From NCBI GenBank assembly GCA_934675165.1, contig CAKUPP010000002.1, positions 1-64,000 of the forward strand: DNA of 64,000 nucleotides, read 5' to 3'. The notes beneath the pieces are model-generated. The model made no database searches. It was given only the letters and a program-made list of their open reading frames with translations, and was not told where the DNA came from. Each line of letters opens with the position of its first letter. Position 1 is the stretch's first letter. Below, piece by piece: positions 49,036 through 57,829 of this stretch. Both the position numbers and the translations under genes were made by a program. The DNA is from an uncultured Eubacteriales bacterium (GTDB lineage: Bacteria > Bacillota > Clostridia > Oscillospirales > Acutalibacteraceae).

Positions 49036-49977
49036 CTATAACGCAGCACCCGTAAATATATTAACTCCATTTATATATTCAATAATTCCGATAACAGACA
49101 CAATTACTCCTACAACAAAAGTGTAAATAACAAATACCATCATCTTATCTGTTTTCAAAAGCCACTTAAATAACTTAATTGATAAAAATCCAACAACAGC
49201 TGCAACTAACATTCCCACAATTACTACTGGTAACTCATTAAAATGAATTGCATTCACTTCGACAGCTTCTTTGGTTTCTAAAACAGCAGCAGCTACAATT
49301 GCAGGTATACCTAAAATGAAAGAATAATCAAGCGCTGCTTGCTTATTTATGCCACGAATAAGTCCCGTTGAAAGAGTTGATCCTGAACGAGATACACCCG
49401 GAAAAACCGCTGCAATAAATTGAGTTATACCAACAAATAAAGCATCTAAAATTGTAAAATTCGTTCTCCCCTCCCAAATTTCGTTTTGAGGAGTCAATTT
49501 TGAACGCACACGAATACGATTTTGTGCATTTATTCCCATTTTTAGCAATACAGAGGTAACAATAAGAGCTATTCCCACTATAAATATATTTTTATCGCCA
49601 GCGAGTTCTTGCGCTACTCCTTTTACATTTGTTCCACTGCCAGGAACAGGAACAAACATTAAAAACAATGGCACCAAACCAAGTATAAGCATAATTACCA
49701 TATTTTGAGATTTTGTAAGATCTTTGAGACTAAACTTACCTGTAAAAAATTTTTTTAATATTTCAAAAAATGCTCTAACAAGCTCTATAAGAGTTTTATA
49801 ATAAACAGCCACAACGGCAATAAGTGTACCTAAATGCAACATAACACTAAAAAAAAGGTTGTTTTCATTCACACCTAAAATATGTTGAGAAATCATTAAG
49901 TGCCCACTACTTGATACCGGTAAAAATTCTGTTAACCCCTGAACTATTCCTTGAATTATTGAATCTAAAATTGTCAT
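49036..49977 (-). CDS. uppP: Undecaprenyl-diphosphatase UppP (BacA)
   Basis: UppP recycles the wall lipid carrier and gives bacitracin tolerance. The 313 residues contain the two family motifs GLTEFLPVSSSGHLMI and FPGVSRSGSTLSTGL in a multi-helix membrane protein. It is the last gene of the housekeeping block and starts facing an AT-rich gap. Confidence 0.96.
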   Translation of the reverse strand: MTILDSIIQGIVQGLTEFLPVSSSGHLMISQHILGVNENNLFFSVMLHLGTLIAVVAVYYKTLIELVRAFFEILKKFFTGKFSLKDLTKSQNMVIMLILGLVPLFLMFVPVPGSGTNVKGVAQELAGDKNIFIVGIALIVTSVLLKMGINAQNRIRVRSKLTPQNEIWEGRTNFTILDALFVGITQFIAAVFPGVSRSGSTLSTGLIRGINKQAALDYSFILGIPAIVAAAVLETKEAVEVNAIHFNELPVVIVGMLVAAVVGFLSIKLFKWLLKTDKMMVFVIYTFVVGVIVSVIGIIEYINGVNIFTGAAL

Positions 49978-50276
49978 ACTATATGCTCCTGACTAAAATT
50001 TATATTTTTAGAAATAAAACTTTTATGTATTTACTGATTTATTTCTTTTATTTAAATTATATCAGATTTTTTTAATTTTAAATATAAAAAATAAAAATTT
50101 TTTTAAATATCTACATCCAAATAATTCAAGTATTACCTAAATAAATAACATATATAATTTATTTTTCTAAAATATCATAAAAAAATCACGATGCATTCGT
50201 AAAAATTTTGAATTCATTTTGCTTTAATCATCTGCCTAATACAAATTTTTACTCAATATCATCGCGTACAAACAAT
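49978..50276. other. Gene-free AT-rich spacer after the peptide operon
   Basis: This very AT-rich stretch separates the end of the modified-peptide operon from uppP. No open frame or good terminator is seen; a promoter for uppP is likely within but not clear. Confidence 0.45.
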
Positions 50277-51056
50277 CTAAGTTGAAAATAATATAAATTT
50301 TATTGTAGAAAGTGGACTATCAGATTTTATAATATTTATTTTTTCTATTAAACAATTATTTATGAACCATTTAAAACTGGGAATCACTAAGCAAAATTTA
50401 TACTTATTATTAAAAATATAATCTTGCCCAAATTCTTTACCATAAGTTTTTCTTCCAACAAGGTACACATTATTTAAATTTGCATATAAAGAATATGCTA
50501 GTATTTCTGCACTGCTAGCAGTATTCTCATCAACTAATATAAATATATGTTTAAAGTTATACATTTTTTTATTTGAGTAATATGTAACCATTTTATTTTT
50601 GTATCTAAGGGTAACTATCTCTCTCTCTGGTAAAAATAAATCACATATATCTACGCATTGCTTAAGGTAGCCACCACCACATCCTCTTAAATCTAGTATA
50701 AGATTTTCTTTTTTTACATCATTTAAAATTTTAATTAAATCTGTATATAAACTTTTACTCCATAAGTTAAGCTTTATATATAAAGAGTTTTTAAAATAAA
50801 TATCTGTAAAACACGATTTTAAATCCATTTTCCTTTTGCGACAACGATAAAATTGCGTATACAGACTTCCTCTGGTATCAACAATAAAATTTTCCATATC
50901 TTCATAAGAAATTTTATTTTTACTAAGCAAATTTTGTTTTTTATAAAAATATTTTTCAGACTCTTTAAAAAATATATCATTATTTTCATAATATTGTATA
51001 CATTTTTCAACAATACTTCGAGAAAGAAACTTTTTTTCAAATAGCATATTATTCAT
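50277..51056 (-). CDS. S41-family protease-like protein of the peptide operon
   Basis: This is the last gene of the operon, about 259 residues. The C-terminal half matches tail-specific (S41) peptidases: LILDLRGCGGGYLKQCVD, the active-site Ser in DENTASSAEILAY and the Lys in GRKTYGKEFGQ. The N-terminal 90 residues are charged and helical with no PDZ domain or signal peptide, so it is probably cytoplasmic. Its ATG overlaps the end of the membrane gene before it. In this context it is a candidate for removing the leader of the cysteine-rich peptide; immunity or turnover are alternatives. Confidence 0.75.
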   Translation of the reverse strand: MNNMLFEKKFLSRSIVEKCIQYYENNDIFFKESEKYFYKKQNLLSKNKISYEDMENFIVDTRGSLYTQFYRCRKRKMDLKSCFTDIYFKNSLYIKLNLWSKSLYTDLIKILNDVKKENLILDLRGCGGGYLKQCVDICDLFLPEREIVTLRYKNKMVTYYSNKKMYNFKHIFILVDENTASSAEILAYSLYANLNNVYLVGRKTYGKEFGQDYIFNNKYKFCLVIPSFKWFINNCLIEKINIIKSDSPLSTIKFILFST

Positions 51057-51717
51057 CAATCACATTTCCGACGTTATCAAGTAGTTTTTTAGTGTTTATA
51101 AAAAGTATTTCTGAATTATTTTTTCTATTAATTAACAAGCAAATACCAGTTATTACAATAGAAATTAAAACACAAATTAACAATGTTTTTTTATTAGCAT
51201 CAAGAACATTTGGAAAGAAAAATACACAAGCCACAATAGCAAAACTAAACAATCCGAATGGCATTTGCAAACATTGTTTTACAATAGAATAATCAACAAA
51301 ATATAAAGTATTCGATAAAACAAGTGAAAAAGCTAAAAATATATTTATCAAACCAAAAACAATCATATCCATATTTAGATTTATGCCAAATATCAATGAA
51401 AATAATATGAGAACTATATATGAATATATGTAACTACTTACTGTAATAATTACTGCATTGCATACCCAGTTTTTTTTAGGAGTAAATGGCGTAGCCAAAA
51501 GATATCCACTATAAATTAAATCTTCAGGGTTCCAATGAATAAACATACTCAAATATGTAACCACCGTAGAAAAATAAAAAAACATTTTTTCTTTTGGTAT
51601 CTTCAAAAAATAAAACAAAATAAAACATACAAGTGGTAACAATATAAGGCCTAGTAATTTTCTACTGTTTTTAAGTTCTTTCCACCTTTTCCAAATTAAC
51701 GCTTTAATAAAAATCAC
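51049..51717 (-). CDS. ABC transporter membrane subunit, second
   Basis: The 222-residue protein has about six membrane helices (starting near residue 20; KLLGLILLPLVCFILFYFL) and no other motif. It overlaps the gene before it by 4 bp (GTGA) and ends within the protease gene. With the ATPase and the other membrane protein it would form an ABC-2-like exporter. The sequence alone would not name it. Confidence 0.7.
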   Translation of the reverse strand: MIFIKALIWKRWKELKNSRKLLGLILLPLVCFILFYFLKIPKEKMFFYFSTVVTYLSMFIHWNPEDLIYSGYLLATPFTPKKNWVCNAVIITVSSYIYSYIVLILFSLIFGINLNMDMIVFGLINIFLAFSLVLSNTLYFVDYSIVKQCLQMPFGLFSFAIVACVFFFPNVLDANKKTLLICVLISIVITGICLLINRKNNSEILFINTKKLLDNVGNVIDE

Positions 51718-52334
51718 TCCTTTATTACAATTTTTTCAAATGATGTACAATGAAAAAATTTTTTATAAACTATAGCATTTAAAAATACCAGACATAACAT
51801 AACTATTGGCACACAAGAGCAACTACATTTATTTATGGTATCAAATACAAAAAATAATATTCCAAAACTTAAATTTACAATAAAATAAACGTGCACTTTT
51901 TTCATAAATAAAAACATTGAATAAATATTTAATGAAAATATAAAAAACATTGCTAACGATATTACAAAAATCAACACATCACTAAGTTTTGCAAACTTTA
52001 AAGCAAAACTAAAAGTTAATACTATACATATCTTTATGTACGCAGCAAAAACATAGCTTTCAATTAAAGTTCTCGGAGAAAAAGGCAACGTACAAAGTAT
52101 CTGATTATTTAAACCAAACACAGTATCAAAATTTATCAGCACATCAAACACAATACTCGTAACAAAAACACACAACAATGTACCAATTAATGATATATCA
52201 ATTCTTAATAGTACACATACTACAATTACGTAACTAATACTTATTATTTTTCGATTTTTTATTTTTTTATTTTGAAACCAAAAAAATGTTAGCCCATTTT
52301 GTATTGTCGACTTTATTACCGAATTGATTTTCAT
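51714..52334 (-). CDS. ABC transporter membrane subunit, first
   Basis: This 206-residue hydrophobic protein has about five or six helices (VIVVCVLLRIDISLIGTLLC, VLIFVISLAMFFIFSLNIY) and a short basic N-terminus. It lies 4 bp after the ATPase and overlaps the next membrane gene. It probably forms the export channel of the peptide operon with that protein. Confidence 0.7.
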   Translation of the reverse strand: MKINSVIKSTIQNGLTFFWFQNKKIKNRKIISISYVIVVCVLLRIDISLIGTLLCVFVTSIVFDVLINFDTVFGLNNQILCTLPFSPRTLIESYVFAAYIKICIVLTFSFALKFAKLSDVLIFVISLAMFFIFSLNIYSMFLFMKKVHVYFIVNLSFGILFFVFDTINKCSCSCVPIVMLCLVFLNAIVYKKFFHCTSFEKIVIKE

Positions 52335-52338
52335 AAGT

Positions 52339-53097
52339 CTACCCTTCTATTCCAAACACTTTTCTATATATAAACTCCAAGTCAATTTTATTGTCAGCAT
52401 TTTTATCATTAGGACAATATTTCTCTATTAAGGAATCTAAGTCAGATTCTTCTATTATTTGACCTTTATTTATAAAACCATATCTATCACACATTTTCTC
52501 CAACTCAGACAAATTGTGTGAATTTATAAATACAGTCACTCCACGCTCTTTAGCTACTTTAACATAATTTCTAACCATAAAAATTCCTTCAACATCTAAT
52601 CCTACCGTTGGTTCATCCAAAATTAAAAGTTTAGGTTTATTAATAAAAGCTCTGGCAAGAGCTAATCTTTGCTTTTGCCCTTTAGAAAACATTATTATTT
52701 TTTCGTTCATTTTTTGCTTCAAATCAACTAAATCTAATACTGACATAATATCTGATCTTCTATCAGATGCAGTTGCCATGGGATAATAAATTCTATGAAA
52801 AAATTCAATATTTTCATACGCAGTTAAATCTTTGTATAACCCTAAATTATCTAAAACACACCCTATTTTATATTTTTTTTCAATAAACTTATTGTCATTT
52901 ACACCAATTCCATCTACTGTTATAATTCCTGAAGACAAAAAATAAATATTAAGAAGCAATCGAACAAAAGTACTTTTTCCTGCACCGTTAGGACCTATTA
53001 ACCCATAAACTTCTCCGCTTTTTATATGTAAATTTATATTTTGTAAAATATTTTTTCCATTTATAGATTTACAAACATTTTTTGCGATTATTTCCAT
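52339..53097 (-). CDS. ABC transporter ATPase of the peptide operon
   Basis: This 252-residue ATPase is of the ABC-2/antibiotic-export type, with Walker A GPNGAGKST, a variant signature FSKGQKQRLAL (Lys for Gly), Walker B LLILDEPTVGLDVEG and H-loop INSHNLSE. It overlaps the end of the second radical-SAM gene by 10 bp. It would drive export of the modified peptide or give self-protection. Confidence 0.9.
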   Translation of the reverse strand: MEIIAKNVCKSINGKNILQNINLHIKSGEVYGLIGPNGAGKSTFVRLLLNIYFLSSGIITVDGIGVNDNKFIEKKYKIGCVLDNLGLYKDLTAYENIEFFHRIYYPMATASDRRSDIMSVLDLVDLKQKMNEKIIMFSKGQKQRLALARAFINKPKLLILDEPTVGLDVEGIFMVRNYVKVAKERGVTVFINSHNLSELEKMCDRYGFINKGQIIEESDLDSLIEKYCPNDKNADNKIDLEFIYRKVFGIEG

Positions 53098-54230
53098 AAA
53101 GACTCCTCCAATATATAGTTGCAGTTTTGCCGAGGATCATTAAAAATGCATCTGTCACAAGCATATCTAAATTCACACAACGCACAAACCATGTCATCAT
53201 CTATTTTATTATTCCAATAATTTTCCATAATACTTTTTATAACTGTAGACCACTTATCGAAAATGACATTTCCGACTTTTTTATTTTTGATAATATCGTA
53301 GTCAAAATCATTATTCACACAATAATTACTAAATTTTGTATCACTAATACATGCACCTAAACACGGATATACATCCCCATTTTCCATTATAGCTATCTTT
53401 CCATTCAAACATTTATTGTGTTCTTTTCGTAAGAAAAAATTAAATATGTCCATATTTGGCATATTATTTTTATTAATTTTTGGCGCACGAGTAGAAGAAA
53501 TTAGTACTGTCCACTCAGAAGGAATCGCTATGTTTTTCTTATTTTCTAAAGAGCAGTATACAACCAATGTAACGTTTTTGTATTCTTTATAATTTTCTAC
53601 AATCTTACTAATATTGTCAGCATCAAAGAGCGATATCAAAATCGATAATTTTTTATTATATCCCTCAACTCGTTTCATTCCGTTAGTGCTTACTGTAAAG
53701 GTCATATTAAGGTATGAAATAAAATCACATAAAACCATTAAATCAGGATATAAAACACATTCCCCGCCAGTCAAAATAATATGTTTACATCCAAATTTTT
53801 TTAAATTACGTACGACCTCTTTCCATTTTTTCAAACTCATACACCTATCAGTGTTTTCACTTTTAAAACAAGTCGGACAAAATACTTTTCCGCAATTATA
53901 ACATGAAAGATTACAATCATTCGTTAGTTTTAGAATTGCTGAACTTATATATGGAACATCCTTAAAAAATCTTTTATTATTAAAAATATTAGTAAGTCTG
54001 TATTTATCAATAAAAATAGGGTTATTACTTATAATTCCCCAGTTATTATCAGATAAAGATTCAAAAATTTCTTTTTGTTCTACAGACACAGTTTTATTCT
54101 TTTCGCATTCTTTCAACAAATAAGCTAAATTATTATCAATCCAAAGAGATTTTTTGCTTAAAATATTTTGTAAAAGAGATTTATTTTTACCCACAACTAA
54201 ATACACTTCTGGTAACAATCTAAAATACAC
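53088..54230 (-). CDS. Radical-SAM protein with C-terminal cysteine cluster (second maturase)
   Basis: This 380-residue enzyme has the radical-SAM motif C106-NLS-C110-YN-C113, a TGGEC stretch for the glycine-rich SAM contact and a strand STNGM. Extra cysteines follow the core (CPTC), and a C-terminal SPASM-like set (CLGACIS, CALCEFRYACDRCIF) would hold further iron-sulphur clusters. The N-terminal 90 residues have no recognised motif and could bind the precursor. Its GTG start overlaps the stop of the first radical-SAM gene by one base. It is only distantly like its partner, so the two probably do different chemistry. Confidence 0.85.
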   Translation of the reverse strand: MYFRLLPEVYLVVGKNKSLLQNILSKKSLWIDNNLAYLLKECEKNKTVSVEQKEIFESLSDNNWGIISNNPIFIDKYRLTNIFNNKRFFKDVPYISSAILKLTNDCNLSCYNCGKVFCPTCFKSENTDRCMSLKKWKEVVRNLKKFGCKHIILTGGECVLYPDLMVLCDFISYLNMTFTVSTNGMKRVEGYNKKLSILISLFDADNISKIVENYKEYKNVTLVVYCSLENKKNIAIPSEWTVLISSTRAPKINKNNMPNMDIFNFFLRKEHNKCLNGKIAIMENGDVYPCLGACISDTKFSNYCVNNDFDYDIIKNKKVGNVIFDKWSTVIKSIMENYWNNKIDDDMVCALCEFRYACDRCIFNDPRQNCNYILEESLWK

Positions 54231-55633
54231 TATGCCATATCCCCCATTCTATTCAAACGAGTATAATAATCTGTTGTTATTTCTTCAAAAAGTTTTGGAT
54301 TTTGTTCCAGCAATTCGGTATATTCTATTAACAGTTGTTTTATAAAATTTATTTGCCTATTGCATATTTTTTCATCATATTTAAACCCTTTTTCTAAACA
54401 AAAATCTTTGAAACACAATGAACATAATCTCGATATTTTACATTTTTCGCAGTGATTATTCATAGTATCATTATATTCACTTAGCATTTTTGAAATAATC
54501 TTATAATTAAGGCCTGAAAATACGTTACCAATTTTTTTTTGATTATTTACTTTTTCACATACTATAAAATCTCCAGTTGACTCAACATATATTTTTTCTC
54601 CCGGAACACACGTTGATGTATATGCCCGTATACTGGGTAATTCTTCTGCAACCATTCTGTGGTAAGCAAAGCTTCCATAAATATCACCAAAAAAATTATA
54701 TATAAAAGAATCTTTTTTTATTTCATCATTTATTGATTTTTGAAAAAATTCATTTTTTACAATATTAAAATTATTAATAAAGTTTTGTTTATTATTTGCA
54801 GAAAATTGTTTGTAGTATTTAGCACTCTCTGAAACGGCAGCAGCACGCAATATATTAATATCATATTCATCTGCAAATTCACTAAATTTTTTCATATCAG
54901 TTTTATAATCATAACAGGCAGACACAAACACCGCTTGTCCAGGATAATTATTTTTAAAATTATGGTAGTTATTGTACACTATATCAAATGTAGGTTTACC
55001 ATTTATAAACAACCTATTTCTATCATGATTTTCCTTATACCCATCTATACTAACCAAAACATGAAACTTATTTTCGTATAAAAATTTTTGAATGCTATCA
55101 TTTAATAACACTCCATTGGTTGTTATATGCCACTTTACTTTATTTATGTATTCTGGGTATGTAATTTTAATATATTCAACAATTTTCTTTATCAGTTTAA
55201 AATTTAGCAAAGGCTCCCCACCATAAAAACTAATTACAGGTACTCGTTGAGGATTTCTATCAACCACTATTTTAAAATTTTCAAAATAATAATCTACTGC
55301 TTTTTTGGCAACATCTAAACTCATTGAGTTAATACCATGATTCCTCGTAAAATCATAATTTTCAGAATAAGTACAATATTTGCACCTTAAATTACATTTC
55401 GAAGTAACTTCTAAAATTAACTGCTTAAAACCATTTGCATTATCAATTAAATATTTCTTTACATCACTTACTGTAACTTTATTTAATTTTTCACTTGCTT
55501 TAATAAATTTTTTAACAGCTCTGTACTTTTCAATATCAATTTTGTTTCTAACTTTAAAAAATATATGCCCAGTAACGTTATCATATATGTAATTATTACT
55601 TAATTTAGTTTTAAATTCTATACACTTATCCAA
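54230..55633 (-). CDS. Radical-SAM/SPASM peptide maturase
   Basis: This 467-residue enzyme lies directly after the precursor gene. It has an N-terminal leader-binding-like region (1-70), the radical-SAM motif C80-NLR-C84-KY-C87, FYGGEPLLNF, and a SPASM end (CVPGEKIYVESTGDFIVC, CEKCKISRLCSLC) for auxiliary clusters. Enzymes of this build form sulphur-to-carbon thioether links in cysteine-rich peptides; it resembles the clostridial CcpM-type maturases as I remember them. The start is a TTG after a GGAGGGGGG site. It is the prime candidate to modify the eight cysteines. Confidence 0.9.
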   Translation of the reverse strand: MDKCIEFKTKLSNNYIYDNVTGHIFFKVRNKIDIEKYRAVKKFIKASEKLNKVTVSDVKKYLIDNANGFKQLILEVTSKCNLRCKYCTYSENYDFTRNHGINSMSLDVAKKAVDYYFENFKIVVDRNPQRVPVISFYGGEPLLNFKLIKKIVEYIKITYPEYINKVKWHITTNGVLLNDSIQKFLYENKFHVLVSIDGYKENHDRNRLFINGKPTFDIVYNNYHNFKNNYPGQAVFVSACYDYKTDMKKFSEFADEYDINILRAAAVSESAKYYKQFSANNKQNFINNFNIVKNEFFQKSINDEIKKDSFIYNFFGDIYGSFAYHRMVAEELPSIRAYTSTCVPGEKIYVESTGDFIVCEKVNNQKKIGNVFSGLNYKIISKMLSEYNDTMNNHCEKCKISRLCSLCFKDFCLEKGFKYDEKICNRQINFIKQLLIEYTELLEQNPKLFEEITTDYYTRLNRMGDMA

Positions 55634-55669
55634 AAATGTCCCCCCTCCTTCGCATAAAGATAAAAAAAA

Positions 55670-55912
55670 TCAACCAGCAGACATTGCAATACTTACAGCC
55701 GCTGCAGCTGCACCGGACGCTATACTACCAAAAACTGTAGCTGTTGCACCTGAAATTGCGCCAGCAGAAATAGGCCCTAACACTACACATCCCACACACC
55801 ACGCACATGCAGCGCAACCCACACATGCAGCACAGGCTACGCATCCTTGACATCCAGCAATTTCTACTTTTTCTCCAATTTCAATTTCTTCCGCAAAATG
55901 TTCTATATTCAT
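55670..55912 (-). CDS. Ribosomal peptide precursor with eight evenly spaced cysteines
   Basis: This 80-residue peptide starts at the ATG at 55912, eight bases after GGAGG; an in-frame upstream ATG overlaps that site. Residues 1-20 form an acidic leader (MNIEHFAEEIEIGEKVEIAG). Residues 21-42 have Cys at 21, 24, 27, 30, 33, 36, 39 and 42, an unbroken C-x-x series with only small or hydrophobic residues between. Residues 43-80 are a Gly/Ala/Ser/Ile-rich hydrophobic tail without charge. It is followed by two radical-SAM enzymes, an ABC exporter and a protease. It is therefore the likely substrate of a thioether-forming (sactipeptide/ranthipeptide-like) pathway. Confidence 0.88.
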   Translation of the reverse strand: MNIEHFAEEIEIGEKVEIAGCQGCVACAACVGCAACAWCVGCVVLGPISAGAISGATATVFGSIASGAAAAAVSIAMSAG

Positions 55913-55945
55913 AAAATATTCCTCCATGAAACATTATCACATAAA

Positions 55946-56048
55946 TTCGACAAAATACAATTTCCTAAATTATTACAAAAATAACAAATCATATTAATAC
56001 GTTTAGGCTTTATTATAAATATTTGACATTATATTAAAAAATTCGACA
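55946..56048 (-). promoter_or_regulatory. Candidate Spo0A boxes and promoter region of the peptide operon
   Basis: On the minus strand TGTCGAA occurs exactly at 55952..55946 and 56048..56042, and the near match TGTCAAA lies at 56028..56022, 20 bp from the outer box. A TTGTAT/GATAAT pair spaced by 16 bp overlaps the inner box just before the precursor gene. The rest of the 55913..56294 gap is AT-rich with no gene. Confidence 0.5.
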
Positions 56049-56230
56049 ATTTGAATTTTACAATTACATATCTAAAAAATCAATATTATTTAACAAAATC
56101 TACTTTTTTAATATATTTTTAATGTAATTTAATTTATCTTTATTAAATATAAAAAATAGAACATTAATTTTACATATTATTAAAAAATTAATTTTAAATT
56201 TTTTATATTAAAACAATTAACTTAAACATT

Positions 56231-56279
56231 AAAAAAATCACCAAGCCATTCAGAAAACAATTTCTGACAGCTTAGTGAT
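56231..56279 (-). terminator. Terminator of the cyclase-MORN operon
   Basis: ATCACTAAGC pairs with GCTTGGTGAT (one G-U pair), with an inner CAGAAA/TTTCTG stem, and is followed by seven T on the minus strand. Confidence 0.85.
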
Positions 56280-56294
56280 ACTACGCAACATACT

Positions 56295-57803
56295 TTACAT
56301 CATAGAAATTTCAACACATTTAAGTTCAGTTCTACCTTCATTAAAATAAAATCTTACAAAATATTTATCCTTTATATATTTGTCACTCGGAACACTATTC
56401 ACATTATTTATGTTAATAGCAAGATTAGAAAAAACTGTTCGATAGTAGTTTGGACAATTATAATTTATTGAAGTAAATGGCTCGCACATTACGCTTCGTC
56501 TTTCAACAGCACTGCTCTTCGCTGTAAGTCCCATAAATGCTTCTTTTGTTCCTAAAATTATTTTTTCACATACATATTCACCTTTATCAGGATCTACTTT
56601 AAACACTACCGAAGCATCTAAATTCAAATAAGTTAAAATCAAATGATTATCTTTTTCCGTTCTGTAAGACTCTTTCCCAAATTCTGTTGTAACTTTTTCA
56701 GTACCATTTCCCAAATAAGCAATGTAATCAATACTGTCTCCACGAAAATTACCACTAAATTGTTGTGATCCTAAAGAATCATATGACTTTCCTGTTCCTT
56801 GACGTTTCCCTTTTGAAAAAGCACCATCATAAACTATCAATGAACTATTAACATCATACAATTGTCCGGAACCATCATAAAGTCCATTTTTAAATTCTCC
56901 TGAATAAATTATTGTACCTGTATCTACATTGTAAAGATTTCCTGTACCTTCGTAATTTCCATTTGAAAATTCCCCAGAATATAACAAACTCTTATTCGAA
57001 TACAATTTGCCACTACCAGAATAAACACCATCTTTGAAAGCGCCCTCATACTTAATTGTACTTCCATCTTTTTCATACTCAACTCCATTGCCTGCACGAA
57101 CGTCATTAGCGTGATCACCGTAGTATGTTTTAAGTTGAGTATCCGGATCATATTCTATGCCTATTCCAGCCTTTACACCTGCAGTAAAATTACCAACATA
57201 AATTACTCTTCCTATAGAGCTGTAAAGTTTTCCTTCCCCTTCATAAAGATTATTAGAAAAATTACCATCATATATCAGTGTACCATCTTTATCATAAAGC
57301 TTCCCTCCACCGGAATATTTTCCGTTTTGAAAATTACCGCTATAAATTAAATGTCCGTCACTATCATATTGAGTCCCGCTACCACTTGCCTTACCTTTTG
57401 AAAGAGTACCCTCATAAACTTTTATGCCTTGAGTGTCATAAATGCGAGCTCTACCGTCAAATGTAGTAATTTTTGAAGAATCCACTCTTATATTTGCCGC
57501 CCAAAGTTTGCCATCTGCCCATGGGTAAACCCAATAAACGGCAGCATAACCAATAAATAAAAACACAAGAGAAGTAATTATCGTCATTTTTTTTGAAAAA
57601 TATATTCCAAAAAATTTCCAATAGTCCTCTTTAGACTCTGGATTTTTTGTGACTGTTTGTAAAAATTTTTGAATTTTTTGCTGTACTCGTTGAGCTATTT
57701 GAGTACCCATATTTTGGATCCTTATCATGAAGGTCGTAAGTACAGCAAATTGAGATTGAAGTGTCGCCGTTACTCTTCCAAAAATATCACTTAAAGCATT
57801 CAT
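56295..57803 (-). CDS. Membrane-anchored MORN-repeat protein
   Basis: The 502-residue protein has an amphipathic N-terminus (1-65), one membrane helix (about 73-92; MTIITSLVFLFIGYAAVYWV) and then about ten MORN-like repeats (about 110-360) of the type YSGNFxNGKYSGxGKLYDxDG. A beta-rich C-terminal domain without motif ends it. MORN repeats bind membranes or partner proteins and are used as toxin-antitoxin or scaffold modules. It is 27 bp after the cyclase-like gene, so the pair is one operon. The repeats probably lie outside the cell. Confidence 0.82.
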   Translation of the reverse strand: MNALSDIFGRVTATLQSQFAVLTTFMIRIQNMGTQIAQRVQQKIQKFLQTVTKNPESKEDYWKFFGIYFSKKMTIITSLVFLFIGYAAVYWVYPWADGKLWAANIRVDSSKITTFDGRARIYDTQGIKVYEGTLSKGKASGSGTQYDSDGHLIYSGNFQNGKYSGGGKLYDKDGTLIYDGNFSNNLYEGEGKLYSSIGRVIYVGNFTAGVKAGIGIEYDPDTQLKTYYGDHANDVRAGNGVEYEKDGSTIKYEGAFKDGVYSGSGKLYSNKSLLYSGEFSNGNYEGTGNLYNVDTGTIIYSGEFKNGLYDGSGQLYDVNSSLIVYDGAFSKGKRQGTGKSYDSLGSQQFSGNFRGDSIDYIAYLGNGTEKVTTEFGKESYRTEKDNHLILTYLNLDASVVFKVDPDKGEYVCEKIILGTKEAFMGLTAKSSAVERRSVMCEPFTSINYNCPNYYRTVFSNLAININNVNSVPSDKYIKDKYFVRFYFNEGRTELKCVEISMM

Positions 57804-57829
57804 ACATTTTTACCTCTTATTTTTATAGT

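Noticed and set aside
49255..49262. Another TTCGACA (Spo0A-box-like) heptamer
   Set aside because: It lies inside the uppP coding sequence and is single, as expected from chance occurrence.
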